Below, piece after piece: positions 8,643 through 16,915 of a DNA stretch of 64,000 bases. Under the pieces are notes generated by a model. The model was not told the DNA's origin. It made no database searches and saw nothing but the letters and a program-made list of their open reading frames with translations. The DNA comes from Streptomyces alanosinicus (lineage in GTDB: Bacteria > Actinomycetota > Actinomycetes > Streptomycetales > Streptomycetaceae), in contig NZ_BMVG01000011.1 in assembly GCF_014650595.1 (NCBI RefSeq), positions 164,178 to 228,177 on the forward strand. The letters run 5' to 3'. Both the position numbers and the translations under genes were made by a program. Positions within the stretch are counted from its first letter, which is position 1, and each line of letters begins with the position of its first letter.

Positions 8643-10229
8643 CACCGTTGGTTCCGCCGGGGGTGCGGCAACGGGGGAGTGCCGCGATGTGTCCTCGTTC
8701 GTCTGTGGGTCCGTTGTGGCTTGTCGCGCCCGCGCGGCGGTAGCCGCATGTCCGGCGCAGTCCCGCGCCCCTTGGCGGCGTTGTTCCAACCCCAGTCGCA
8801 AGCCCTCCGGCATCACGGTCAGACGTTCGGTCACGCTCAGCGAGTAGGCCGGGTCAGAGTGCAGGTCGTAGCGGCGCAGCAGCAGGCCGAGGACCAGGGT
8901 GGCCTCGTGCAGGGCGAACTGGCGGCCGATGCAGGCCCGTGCGCCGGTACCGAACGGCTTGAAGGTGTGCGGGGGCCGGGACCGTACGGCCTGTGCGTCG
9001 AAGCGGTCCGGGTCGAACCGCTCGGCGCCTTCGCCCCACACCTCGGGGTCGCGGTGCAGCATCGGCGTCAGCACCAGCGCCCAGGCGCCCCGGAGCATCG
9101 GATGGTCGTCGGCGAGCACGGTGTCGTGCCGGGCCTCGCGGGCGAAGGCCGGGGCGGTCGGCCACAGCCGCAGTGACTCGTCCAGCACCCGGCGGACGTA
9201 ACGCAACTTGGCGACCTGGTCGTATCCGGGCTCGGCGGTGTCGCCCCAGACCCGGTCCACCTCCGCGCGGGCGCGGGCGGCGATCTCGGGATGCCGGGCC
9301 AGGTAGTACAGGGCGAAGGACAGCGCGCCCGAGGTGGTCTCATGGCCCGCGACCAGGAACGTGATCACCTGCCTGCGGACGTTCTCCGCCGACAGTCTCT
9401 CGCCGGTCTCCGGGTGGGCCGTCTCCAGCATCCGGTCCAGGAGGTCGCCGTCCCCGCGGCCCGAGCGGCGCCGGTCCGCGACCAGGTCGTCGACCGTGCG
9501 GTTGAGATGGGCCATGTCGGCCGCGTTGCGCCGGGCGGCGGCACGCAGCACCAGCGGGGCCAGCGGCGTCGGCACGCTGTTCAGGCGCTGGGCGTAGGTG
9601 AGCGTGCCGACCATCGCGGTGACGAAGGGGTGCGGCCGGTCCCGCTCGAAGGAGCCGAAGTCATGCCCGAACCCGGTCCGCGCGATCGTCTCCAGGGTCA
9701 GTTTGGTCATGTCGCCGGGCACGTCCACCGTGCGCCCGGCCGCCGCCTCACGGTCCCAGTGATCGGTCAGCCGCCCGGCGACCGCCAGCATCATGCCGTG
9801 GTAGCCGGCCATGGCCTCCCGGCTGAAGCCGGGCGCCAGGACGTCATGCGCCAGCTGCCAGTTGGGCTCGTGGTTGTAGGCGGTGAACAGTCCGTCCCCG
9901 GCGACGGGCCGCAGATTGGCCACGCCGAGACCGACATGCTTGGCGAACCGGGACTCGTCGGCCAGGTCCGCGGCCTGCCGCGCCCCCCAGACGAACACGA
10001 ACTCCTTGCCGAAGGCCCGCCGCCGGAAGACCGGTCCCAGCTCGCGCGCGATGCGCATCGAGTCCTGCACGGGCGTGCGCCGGTCGACGCCGAGCACATC
10101 GCCGAGCAGCGGCAGCCGGCGCGGCGGATGCGGGATGCGGCGCAGTTCGGGCCAGCCCTGCTCGGCGCTGCGGAAACCCTTCGGCAGGCCCGGGTCCGTC
10201 CGCTGCGTGGTCTCCGTCGTCTGCGCCAT
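8604..10229 (-). CDS. Stand-alone cytochrome P450, CYP102-like heme domain
   Basis: 541 residues. I-helix AGHETTSGALSFALYYLA near residue 295, ExxR motif ESLRLW, and heme-binding FGTGARACIGRQFALHEA with the axial Cys near residue 433. These details match the heme domain of CYP102 self-sufficient fatty-acid hydroxylases, but no reductase is attached. Instead there is a roughly 57-residue low-complexity tail. Electrons must come from a separate partner. I chose ATG 10229 (MAQTTETT) because GGGAG precedes it; an in-frame start lies 36 bases upstream. A TetR gene is divergent, with an inverted repeat between them. Fatty acid or related lipid hydroxylation is inferred. Confidence 0.88.
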   Translation of the reverse strand: MAQTTETTQRTDPGLPKGFRSAEQGWPELRRIPHPPRRLPLLGDVLGVDRRTPVQDSMRIARELGPVFRRRAFGKEFVFVWGARQAADLADESRFAKHVGLGVANLRPVAGDGLFTAYNHEPNWQLAHDVLAPGFSREAMAGYHGMMLAVAGRLTDHWDREAAAGRTVDVPGDMTKLTLETIARTGFGHDFGSFERDRPHPFVTAMVGTLTYAQRLNSVPTPLAPLVLRAAARRNAADMAHLNRTVDDLVADRRRSGRGDGDLLDRMLETAHPETGERLSAENVRRQVITFLVAGHETTSGALSFALYYLARHPEIAARARAEVDRVWGDTAEPGYDQVAKLRYVRRVLDESLRLWPTAPAFAREARHDTVLADDHPMLRGAWALVLTPMLHRDPEVWGEGAERFDPDRFDAQAVRSRPPHTFKPFGTGARACIGRQFALHEATLVLGLLLRRYDLHSDPAYSLSVTERLTVMPEGLRLGLEQRRQGARDCAGHAATAARARQATTDPQTNEDTSRHSPVAAPPAEPTVSASRCPVHRPTD

Positions 10230-10254
10230 GACGCCGATCTCCCGCCGTGTTGTA

Positions 10255-10302
10255 CGTGGGTTCAATAACCGGTTTCAGTCTGGGCCGCTTGTTGAATCCA
10301 CG
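10255..10302. promoter_or_regulatory. Inverted repeat between P450 and TetR genes (operator candidate)
   Basis: CGTGGGTTCAA (10255-10265) and TTGAATCCACG (10292-10302) are inverted copies with one mismatch and 26 bases between. The left arm overlaps GGTTCAATAACC, itself an imperfect palindrome. The position between divergent starts fits a TetR operator controlling both genes. Confidence 0.55.
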
Positions 10303-10319
10303 TCAAGTAAAGTGACGCC

Positions 10320-10925
10320 ATGCCCGTGAACCAGGGGGAGCGTGCCCGGCGCAGACTCAGCACCGGGGAACGCCGTGAGCAGTTGCTGTCGGTCGGGGCG
10401 AAGCTGTTCTCGGAGAGCCCCTACGACGACGTCCGGATCGAGCGGGTCGCCGAGATCGCCGGGGTCTCCCGCGGGCTGCTGTACCACTACTTCCCGACCA
10501 AGCGGGACTTCTTCGCGGCGGTCGTCGAGCGCGAGAGCGAGCGGATGCTGCGCATGACGGCGGCCGTGCCCGGTGTGCCGGTGCGCGAACAGCTCGGCGC
10601 CGGCCTCGACACCTATCTCGGCTACGTCCAGGCCCATGCCCACGGCTTCCGCGCCTTCCATCGCGCCGACGCCGCCGGCGACCAGGCCGTACGCCGGGTC
10701 TATCAGCGGGCCCTGGCGGCCCAGGAGCGGCAGATCCTGGCCGCGCTGGCCGCCGACCCCGAGCTCGGCCCCGTCCTGGAGGGTGCCCCGCAGGTGCGGC
10801 TGGCCGTGCGCGGCTGGCTCGCCTTCACCACGGCCGTGTGCCTGGAGTGGCTGCGCGAGGGCGAGTTGACCCGCGAGCAGGTGCGCGACCTGTGCGCGCG
10901 GGCGCTGTTGGGTGTCATCGTCTGA
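10320..10925 (+). CDS. TetR-family regulator, probably of the adjacent P450
   Basis: 201 residues. The N-terminal DNA-binding domain is standard (RREQLLSVGAKLFSE, VAEIAGVSRGLLYHYFPTKR, about residues 18-65), followed by an all-helical ligand-binding domain. It is divergent from the CYP102-like P450 with only 90 bases between starts and a shared inverted repeat, so it most likely represses the P450 and itself. By analogy with P450-linked TetR proteins a lipid or hydrophobic substrate may be the inducer; that part is inference. The ribosome site is weak. Confidence 0.88.
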   Translation: MPVNQGERARRRLSTGERREQLLSVGAKLFSESPYDDVRIERVAEIAGVSRGLLYHYFPTKRDFFAAVVERESERMLRMTAAVPGVPVREQLGAGLDTYLGYVQAHAHGFRAFHRADAAGDQAVRRVYQRALAAQERQILAALAADPELGPVLEGAPQVRLAVRGWLAFTTAVCLEWLREGELTREQVRDLCARALLGVIV

Positions 10926-10975
10926 CTCCTGCCGCCGGTGGGAGGTGGTTGGCGTGCGCCCCGATCTCCGATAAG

Positions 10976-10994
10976 TTAGGCAAGGCTTACCTAA
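10976..10994. promoter_or_regulatory. Iron box (DmdR/IdeR-type operator)
   Basis: TTAGGCAAGGCTTACCTAA closely fits the 19-bp actinobacterial iron-repressor operator, TTAGGTTAGGCTAACCTAA (three differences). It lies just before the DUF2470 gene and overlaps that gene's AAGGAGGT ribosome site, so bound repressor would lie across the start of the transcript. Iron-dependent repression is expected. Confidence 0.85.
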
Positions 10995-11006
10995 GGAGGT
11001 CTCGGG

Positions 11007-11732
11007 ATGGGTGACACGCAGGACTGGACGGCCGCACCCGGCGCGGCGGAACGGGCACGCTCGGTGCTGGCCGCCGCCTGGTCGTGTGCGGTGACCGCGG
11101 ACGGCGCACGCGAGGAGTACGTCGGCGCGCACACCGTGACCGACGACGGCGCCGTACGACTGGCGGTGCCCGACGACAGCGCCCTGCTCACGGCGGCCGT
11201 CTGTGCCCCGCGTCAAGAGCCCTCCGCCGTACTGGAGTTCGCCGACGTGGCGCCCGTGCCGGTGCGCGGCCGGATCCGGTCCCGGCTCTATCTCGCCGGC
11301 TGGTTCGCCCCGGACCGCGGCACCCTGCTGTTCCGGCCCACGCGGGTGGTGCTGCGGCAGCCCTCCGGAGCCGTGGTCATCGACCTCGGCGAGTTCGCCG
11401 CCGCGCGGCCCGACCCGCTCGCCGAGGCCGAGGCCCGGCTGCTCACCCACCTCGCCGACGCCCACCCGGACGCCGTGGAGCGGCTGACCCGCCTCGTCCG
11501 GCCGGAGAGCCTGCACGCCGTGACCCGGGTGCTGCCCCTCGCCGTCGACCGGCACGGACTGACCCTGCGCATCGAGCGCACCCGCGCCCACGGCGACGTA
11601 CGCCTGCCCTTCCACGCACCCGCCGACGACGTCGCCCAGCTCACCGAGCGCATGCACGCCCTGCTGGCCCAGGCCGGCGCGGCCGCCTGCCCCCGGGCCC
11701 TACAGCGGCAGCGCGCAGACGGCGACGGGTGA
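11007..11732 (+). CDS. DUF2470 domain protein, iron-regulated
   Basis: 241 residues. The C-terminal part (about 150-235: EARLLTHLADAHPDAVERLTRL, then LRIERTRAHGDVRLPFHAPA) matches the DUF2470 module found in heme-utilisation and FMN split-barrel proteins; the N-terminal half resembles the split barrel fused to it. An excellent AAGGAGGT ribosome site and an iron box directly upstream point to use under iron starvation, perhaps in heme iron release or siderophore handling. No signal peptide. The 3' end overlaps the opposite-strand lactonase gene by 33 bases. The biochemical activity is not established. Confidence 0.8.
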   Translation: MGDTQDWTAAPGAAERARSVLAAAWSCAVTADGAREEYVGAHTVTDDGAVRLAVPDDSALLTAAVCAPRQEPSAVLEFADVAPVPVRGRIRSRLYLAGWFAPDRGTLLFRPTRVVLRQPSGAVVIDLGEFAAARPDPLAEAEARLLTHLADAHPDAVERLTRLVRPESLHAVTRVLPLAVDRHGLTLRIERTRAHGDVRLPFHAPADDVAQLTERMHALLAQAGAAACPRALQRQRADGDG

Positions 11733-12899
11733 GGCGAACGGCTCGCCGGCCGGCCGGAGTTCACCGCTCGCCGGGTCCACCTGGAAGACGGTGACCGTGC
11801 TCGAGCGCTGGTTCGCCGCGAACAGCAGCCCGCCGTCCGGCGAGAGGGCGATCTGCCGTGGGAAGTCCCCGCCCACCGGCACCGTGCCCAGCAGCCGCAG
11901 CCCGGCGCCGTCGGCCTCGATCGCATAGCGCGCGATGCTGTTGGCGCCCCGGTTGGCCAGGAACGCGTACCCGCCGTCCGCCGTCACCGCGAACTGCGCC
12001 GGGTGGTTGGTGCCGCCGCCCGAGCCCGAGGACTGCGGGTCGCCGATCGTCAGCCGGCCGGTGCCGGGATCGTAGGCGCAGACGGCGACCGTGTCGTCCA
12101 CTTCATTGGCCAGATAGGCGTGCCGGCCGCCCGGATGAAAAGTCAGATGGCGCGGCCCCGCCCCGGGCCGGGTGTGCGCCTGCGCCACCTCCGTCAGGGT
12201 GCCCTTCGCCTGGTCGAGGCGGTAGCTGTAGACCGTGTCCGTGCCGAGATCGACCGCGAGGACATGACCGCCGTCGGGAGCGGTGATGAACTGGTGCGCG
12301 TGCGGCCCGTCCTGCCCCGGACCCGGCGCCGGGCTGCTGTGCGTGACCAGGTCGGTGCGCTCGCCGAGGGCACCCGAGGCGTCGATCGGATGCACGGCGA
12401 CACTGCCCGACCCGTAGTTGGCGCTCAGCAGCCAGTGCCCGCCGGGGTGCACCGACAGATGGCAGGGGCCCGCTCCGCCCGTGCCGCGGGCGCCGAGGAT
12501 CCGCCGGTCGGCGAGGCGTACGGCGCTCACACCGCCGTCCTGCCGCTCGTCCACCGCGTACAGCGTGCGGCCGTCCGGGTGCACCGCGAGATATGACGGG
12601 TCGGGGACCCCGGTGAGCGTGCCGGAGCCGGTGATCCGGCCGGTCCCAGGGTCGTAGGTGGCCAGTCCGATGCCGGTGCCGCCGCCGTCGACCGAGGTGT
12701 AGGTGCCGAGGTGGAGGGGCCGGGGGCCGGCCTGGCGGCGGGGCGGTGCGGCGGCCCGCGGGGCGTCGGCCGGCGTCGCGGAACCGGCCGGCGGGGCCAC
12801 CGGGGTCGGCACCGTCACCACCGCCGCCGCGCCCGCCACGGCCCCGACGAACCGGCGTCTGCTCCAGCTCCGGTCCCTCGACTCCGCCTCCGTGTCCAT
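11700..12899 (-). CDS. Tat-exported lactonase-family beta-propeller protein
   Basis: 399 residues. The N-terminus has a twin-arginine signal (SWSRRRFVGAVAGAAAVVTV), then a seven-bladed propeller with repeated motifs such as PSYLAVHPDGRTLYAVDE, CHLSVHPGGHWLLSANYGSG and RHLTFHPGGRHAYLANE. This family contains 6-phosphogluconolactonase-like and muconate-lactonizing-like proteins; secreted members have no firm function. I selected ATG 12899 because GAGG lies seven bases upstream and the signal then starts near the N-terminus; other in-frame ATGs lie at 12932 and 12998. Its end overlaps the DUF2470 gene tail to tail. Confidence 0.85.
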   Translation of the reverse strand: MDTEAESRDRSWSRRRFVGAVAGAAAVVTVPTPVAPPAGSATPADAPRAAAPPRRQAGPRPLHLGTYTSVDGGGTGIGLATYDPGTGRITGSGTLTGVPDPSYLAVHPDGRTLYAVDERQDGGVSAVRLADRRILGARGTGGAGPCHLSVHPGGHWLLSANYGSGSVAVHPIDASGALGERTDLVTHSSPAPGPGQDGPHAHQFITAPDGGHVLAVDLGTDTVYSYRLDQAKGTLTEVAQAHTRPGAGPRHLTFHPGGRHAYLANEVDDTVAVCAYDPGTGRLTIGDPQSSGSGGGTNHPAQFAVTADGGYAFLANRGANSIARYAIEADGAGLRLLGTVPVGGDFPRQIALSPDGGLLFAANQRSSTVTVFQVDPASGELRPAGEPFASPVAVCALPL

Positions 12900-13031
12900 A
12901 CCGCACCTCAGGTCGCCGACCGTCCCGCTCATGACAGCCACCTTGGCCCTGCGGGCGGTCAAGGGCAAGTACGGCAACGGACGTTGCGCATCACGCAACG
13001 CGCGCCATCACGCGCCGTCGTCCGACGTGCG

Positions 13032-14069
13032 TCACCACTCGCCGTCCTCCACCGGCCTGCCCGGCGCGTCCTTCAGCGGGGTCACCTGGCCCGCGGACGG
13101 CGGCTGCCACGGGTCCAGGTCGTCCCCGAGCCACTCGCCGACCGGCTTGACCGCCTCCAGGGTGTCCGAGGGGGCCAGATCCCCGGCATCGGCGTCGTAG
13201 TAGTCGTACCAGGGCAGTCCCGCGCTGGTGTACGCCGCCCGGTCGACCGGCGAGGGCGGGGGTGCCTCGCCGGTGATGCGCCGCCACTGGGGAGGGGTGA
13301 CCAGGTGCACGAACACACGACCCGCGGGCTGCTCGGACCAGTCCGTCGGCGGCCGGTCGTCCTGGTAGACCTCCTGGCGCATGGTGCCGCCGACGCCGAG
13401 ACCCATGGCGGCACCGCCGAACCGCGGCGCGCCCGGGGCGGACGCCGTCATCGCCATCGGCGCGCCGTACCCGCCCACGGGTCCGGTCGTCATGGCCCTG
13501 CACCGCTCCCGCTCCCTGGCCAGCTCCTGCTCCCGTCGGCGCCACTGTGTGAGGAGGGGCTCGCGCAGCGCGAACGACTGGAGCTGCACCCCGCCCCACA
13601 CCTCCTCGCCGGTGACCTGGCCCTCCACCGTCGCCCCGAGTCCCAGCGGCACCGCGACGAACTGGCGGACGGTGCCCTTGCCGGAGTTGATGCCGTCCAG
13701 CCAGGGCTGGCGGGGCAGCACCACGTAGTTCTGCGGATCCCGGGCGAGCCGGTCGCTCCAGGGCCGGCCGGACACCGCACACACCTTGCCGACGCCCACC
13801 TGGAGGGCGGCCGGCTCCGTCGTGCCGGTGAAGCTCAGCCACATCGCCTCACGCAGATACACCGGCAGCATCACACCACCGCGCGCCCGCCACTCCTCGG
13901 GAACGGTGTCCGCGTGGTCCGCGACCCGCCGGACCGGGAACTCGCCCAGTCCCGGCGGCAGCGGATGCGTGCCCGTCTCCGGCAGCCGCAGTGTGCGGAT
14001 GAACCGCACCGCCGCCCCGCCCGGCAACTGCAGGGTGTTCCCGTCGATCCGCACTCCGGAACCGGCCAT
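13032..14069 (-). CDS. Conserved protein of unknown function
   Basis: 345 residues from the preferred ATG (GAGGGGG nine bases upstream); in-frame starts also exist at 14099 and 14111. I do not recognise a named domain. The N-terminal half looks like a beta-rich globular domain (QLPGGAAVRFIRTLRLPE, GQVTGEEVWGGVQLQSFAL). Residues about 200-230 are Gly/Ala/Met-rich, and the C-terminus is Pro/Trp/Tyr-rich (PPTDWSEQP, LPWYDYYDADAGDL). No signal peptide or membrane segment. It lies 63 bp after the FUSC gene in the same direction and may be co-transcribed with it. Confidence 0.7.
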   Translation of the reverse strand: MAGSGVRIDGNTLQLPGGAAVRFIRTLRLPETGTHPLPPGLGEFPVRRVADHADTVPEEWRARGGVMLPVYLREAMWLSFTGTTEPAALQVGVGKVCAVSGRPWSDRLARDPQNYVVLPRQPWLDGINSGKGTVRQFVAVPLGLGATVEGQVTGEEVWGGVQLQSFALREPLLTQWRRREQELARERERCRAMTTGPVGGYGAPMAMTASAPGAPRFGGAAMGLGVGGTMRQEVYQDDRPPTDWSEQPAGRVFVHLVTPPQWRRITGEAPPPSPVDRAAYTSAGLPWYDYYDADAGDLAPSDTLEAVKPVGEWLGDDLDPWQPPSAGQVTPLKDAPGRPVEDGEW

Positions 14070-14132
14070 CCGGTCGTCCCCCTCATGTCGCTCCGGCATC
14101 GCAACGCCCACCGTCCGTGGGAACGTTCATCC

Positions 14133-15386
14133 TCACCGAGAACGCTCACCGAGCCCCGTACGGTTCCGCCACAGCTCCTCCTGCACCCCGAGCCGTTCCC
14201 GCAGCCGGGTCATCCGGGGCAGCTTCGCCCGCTGCTCGCGCGAGACCCGGTCCAGCTCCTCCAGCAGGCGCCGGGCACGGTGCTCGGTGTTCAGCTCGTC
14301 GACGATCCGGGTCGTCTCGGTCAGCACGGCACCGAGCAGCTGCCAGTTGGCCCAGTCCTTGGCGACCTCCTCCCGCAGCAGCTCCGCCAGCCGGTCCCGG
14401 GTGCCCGCCGCCGTATGCAGTTCGGCGGACAGACGCGCCTCCGCCGACTCCGCGTTCTCGCTCAGATGAGTGGTGACCAGGACCGCGAAGCTGACCACCG
14501 CGTCACCGATCTCCGACAGCAGCTGCTCCACGGTGGCCCCGACCCGGGGCGGGAACAGGTCCTCGGACCCGCGTGCCTTCGCCAGGTCCGTGACGGACCT
14601 GGCGAGCACCCTGAGGACCACCGTGCAGATCTCCAGCGTGTCCAGACCCGTGCGCAGCACCACCCGGTGCAGCAGCCCCTCCCTGACCCGCGGATTGAGC
14701 CGCAGGCTGTCCTCGGCCTGCCGCAGCGAGGCGTCCACATGGGCGATGTGCTGGTCCAGCCGGCGTGCCTCGTGCAGCCGCTCGGCCGCCCGCTCCCAGG
14801 GGATCCGGCCCGCGGCCTCCTCACCCATCCGCAGCATCAACTGCCGTACCCGGCGGGCCAGGTCCTCGATCGAGCGGCCCGCCTCGTCCACCCACACCGG
14901 TGGCGGAAGCAGCAGATTGCAGGCCGTCCCGACCACCGCGCCGATCAGTGTCTCCACGATGCGCGCCCAGGCGGTGAAGCCGACGGTGGTGACCCCGAGG
15001 ACCAGCATGGCGCTGATCGCCACCTCGGCCACGTACTCGTCGACCCGCACCAGATGCCCGACGGTCAGCGAGGCCACGATCAGCAGCGCGAGGCTCCACC
15101 ACGTCAGCCCCACCAGCACGCTGAAGACGATCGCGACCAGCACCCCGGCCACGACCGAGTTCACCCGGCGGATGCCGTTGGTCAGGGTGGCGTAGAAGGT
15201 CACCTGGACGACCAGCAGCGCGGTCAGGGGCGCGGTGAGCGGCGCCGGCTCGGGGCTCAGCCGCAGGGCGATGACATAGGCGATCGTCGCCGCCGTCGCC
15301 GACCGCAGCGTCTGGACCACCACCGGCTCCCGGCGGCGCCCCAGCAGGCGCAGCAGCCCCGCGGTCCCCTTGCGTACGTCGTGCAT
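14133..15386 (-). CDS. FUSC-family (aromatic-acid exporter-like) membrane protein
   Basis: 417 residues. About six hydrophobic helices occupy residues 20-165 (for example APLTALLVVQVTFYATL, VVAGVLVAIVFSVLVGL, LLIVASLTVGHLV). They end in LIGAVVGTACNLLLPPPVW, which is typical of the FUSC/ArAE superfamily. A long cytoplasmic helical region follows (coiled-coil-like, rich in Glu, Arg and Leu). Relatives include aromatic carboxylic acid efflux proteins. The start MHDVRKGTAGLL is chosen because the first membrane helix follows soon after. Substrate unknown. Confidence 0.82.
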   Translation of the reverse strand: MHDVRKGTAGLLRLLGRRREPVVVQTLRSATAATIAYVIALRLSPEPAPLTAPLTALLVVQVTFYATLTNGIRRVNSVVAGVLVAIVFSVLVGLTWWSLALLIVASLTVGHLVRVDEYVAEVAISAMLVLGVTTVGFTAWARIVETLIGAVVGTACNLLLPPPVWVDEAGRSIEDLARRVRQLMLRMGEEAAGRIPWERAAERLHEARRLDQHIAHVDASLRQAEDSLRLNPRVREGLLHRVVLRTGLDTLEICTVVLRVLARSVTDLAKARGSEDLFPPRVGATVEQLLSEIGDAVVSFAVLVTTHLSENAESAEARLSAELHTAAGTRDRLAELLREEVAKDWANWQLLGAVLTETTRIVDELNTEHRARRLLEELDRVSREQRAKLPRMTRLRERLGVQEELWRNRTGLGERSR

Positions 15387-15430
15387 CCCTTGGCTTGTTC
15401 CCGCTCCCCGGGCGCGTCGAACACCGAGCG

Positions 15431-15925
15431 TCAGATGTACAGCCTGTCGAGGAACGCCGACAGATTGCCCGTCGTACGGGCTATCTGCTCCTCGACCGTC
15501 AGGGTCTCCTCGAACCGGCTGCCGGACTCCGGCACCTTCCTGCCGCGCACATAGAGCGAACATGCCAGGTCGGTGCACATGTACAGGCCCACCGAGTTGC
15601 CCTCGCGGCCCGCCACGCCCGCTTTCCGTGCCGCCATCAGCGTCACCCCGCCACCGGGATGCGTGGTCAGACAGAGCGAGCACATGCTGCGGTGCAGAAA
15701 TCCCCGCCGCGCGGTCTGGAAACGCAGGGCCACGCCCACGGGCCGGTCGTCGCGTACCGTGACCAGATAGCTGCGGTCGGGCGCGCCCGGATCCCGCCAG
15801 CCGAGGAAGTCAAGGTCGTCCCATGGACGTTCGCCGAGGTCCCGCGGGACCGTCAGCCGCTTGGCCTCGCCCTTGGAGCAGTTGACGAAGCAGTTGCGGA
15901 TGTCCTGCTCGGTGAGCGATCTCAT
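15431..15925 (-). CDS. FBP-type treble-clef zinc-finger protein (EF-G-binding-like)
   Basis: 164 residues. It matches the FBP C-terminal domain family: MRSLTEQDIRNCFVNCSKGEAKRL at the start, CSLCLTTHPGGGV (a zinc ligand pair) and NSVGLYMCTDLACSLYVRG (second ligand set). The related FusB/EF-G-binding proteins of Firmicutes bind elongation factor G through a treble-clef zinc finger and rescue fusidic-acid-stalled ribosomes; that activity here is inference from family. GGGGG-rich ribosome site before the ATG. Strong inverted repeats lie directly upstream. Confidence 0.82.
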   Translation of the reverse strand: MRSLTEQDIRNCFVNCSKGEAKRLTVPRDLGERPWDDLDFLGWRDPGAPDRSYLVTVRDDRPVGVALRFQTARRGFLHRSMCSLCLTTHPGGGVTLMAARKAGVAGREGNSVGLYMCTDLACSLYVRGRKVPESGSRFEETLTVEEQIARTTGNLSAFLDRLYI

Positions 15926-15948
15926 GGGGGGATTCCTTCCGGATACGT

Positions 15949-15970
15949 GGCTGTGAACATGTACACAGCC
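15949..15970. promoter_or_regulatory. Inverted repeat upstream of FBP gene
   Basis: GGCTGTG (15949-15955) and CACAGCC (15964-15970) are perfect inverted arms around eight bases that include TGTACA. The site is 24 bp before the FBP-family start, so it is a likely operator. Its last three bases are shared with the larger hairpin that follows. Confidence 0.5.
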
Positions 15971-15998
15971 GTGAACCTAGTGGGTCTAGGTTCACGGC
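15968..15998 (-). terminator. Perfect 13-bp hairpin between FBP and PAS-LuxR genes
   Basis: GCCGTGAACCTAG and CTAGGTTCACGGC pair perfectly around a TGGGT loop, 56 bp past the stop of the upstream minus-strand PAS-LuxR gene. It can serve as a U-tract-less terminator for that gene. Its position 43 bp before the FBP start means an operator role is equally possible. Confidence 0.6.
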
Positions 15999-16053
15999 TA
16001 GCCTACGTAGCCATGGGAAGGGCGGGCCAATGGATTTCCGCGGACGGCAGGCC

Positions 16054-16704
16054 TCACCCCGGCGAGTCGGCCGTCCTCGCCTCCGGTGGCCACACCCCCG
16101 GCGCCAGCACCCCCAACGCGTAGGCGCGGGCCACCAGTTCGGTGCGGTTGGCCGCATGCCAGCGGGCCGAGAGGCGCCGTAGGTGGTAGGTGACGCCGTC
16201 CTTGCTCAGGCCCAGTTCGCGGCCGGCGCCGGCCGTGGTGGCGCCGGCCGCCAGCAGGGCCAGCACCCGGCCCTCCACCGGTGTGACCCGCACCGGCTCC
16301 GGCCCCGGCGGCGGGGACGCGCCGTGCACCCGCAGCATCACCAGCAGGGCCGGGGTCTCGTCCACGCTGTCGCTGACCGGGTCCGCCGTCAGTTCCCCGA
16401 GGCGTTCGGTCCCGTCGGGCGCCCGCCAGCGCACCGAGACCTGGTAGCGGGAGCGGTGCCGCAGCCGCAGCGCCTCGGCGATCCGCTCCACCTGGCCCGA
16501 CTCCTCGGGGCGGAACAGGTCCAGTACGTCCTGGCCGCGCAGCCCTCCCGGCGTCGTACCGCACTCGGCCGCCATCGCGGGATTGGCCAGCACCACCAGG
16601 CCGTACACATCGCACACCGCGACCGGCACCGACACCCGGTCGAAGAGCGTCAGCGCCCGGTTGCGCCATACGACCCCGTCGGCCCGCCCCGTGTCCACGG
16701 CCAC
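16054..16704 (-). CDS. PAS-domain LuxR-type transcription regulator
   Basis: 216 residues. An N-terminal PAS domain (about 15-125: VSVPVAVCDVYGLVVLANPAM, QDVLDLFRPEES) is followed by a LuxR/GerE helix-turn-helix (about 140-200: VEGRVLALLAAGATTAGAGRE, LSKDGVTYHLRRLSARWHAANR). There is no receiver domain, so it probably senses a small molecule or redox state through the PAS pocket. It is divergent from the CYP102 fusion gene, 211 bp away, which makes that gene a plausible target. Confidence 0.85.
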   Translation of the reverse strand: MAVDTGRADGVVWRNRALTLFDRVSVPVAVCDVYGLVVLANPAMAAECGTTPGGLRGQDVLDLFRPEESGQVERIAEALRLRHRSRYQVSVRWRAPDGTERLGELTADPVSDSVDETPALLVMLRVHGASPPPGPEPVRVTPVEGRVLALLAAGATTAGAGRELGLSKDGVTYHLRRLSARWHAANRTELVARAYALGVLAPGVWPPEARTADSPG

Positions 16705-16915
16705 CTCCCGAAGTATCGAGTCACCCTCTCATCCAAGACGTGGATCCAGGTCAGCGGCAAACCGTACGCCCCGAGGACACCGGCGCCGGGGCCGCGCAAG
16801 GCCCGCGACCAAGATGTGACTGCACGATGGTGTAGTGCGCCGGAGCGGGTGCGCCCCGTGGGTCCACCACCCTGGAACCCAGTGCTCCGTTACCGCGAAA
16901 GGCAGTTGTCGCGCC

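Noticed and set aside
12711..15554. Plus-strand open frame of about 950 codons across three minus-strand genes
   Set aside because: The translation is Arg/Pro/His/Gln-rich, with no domain, and the minus strand carries the lactonase, unknown and FUSC genes with normal codon bias.
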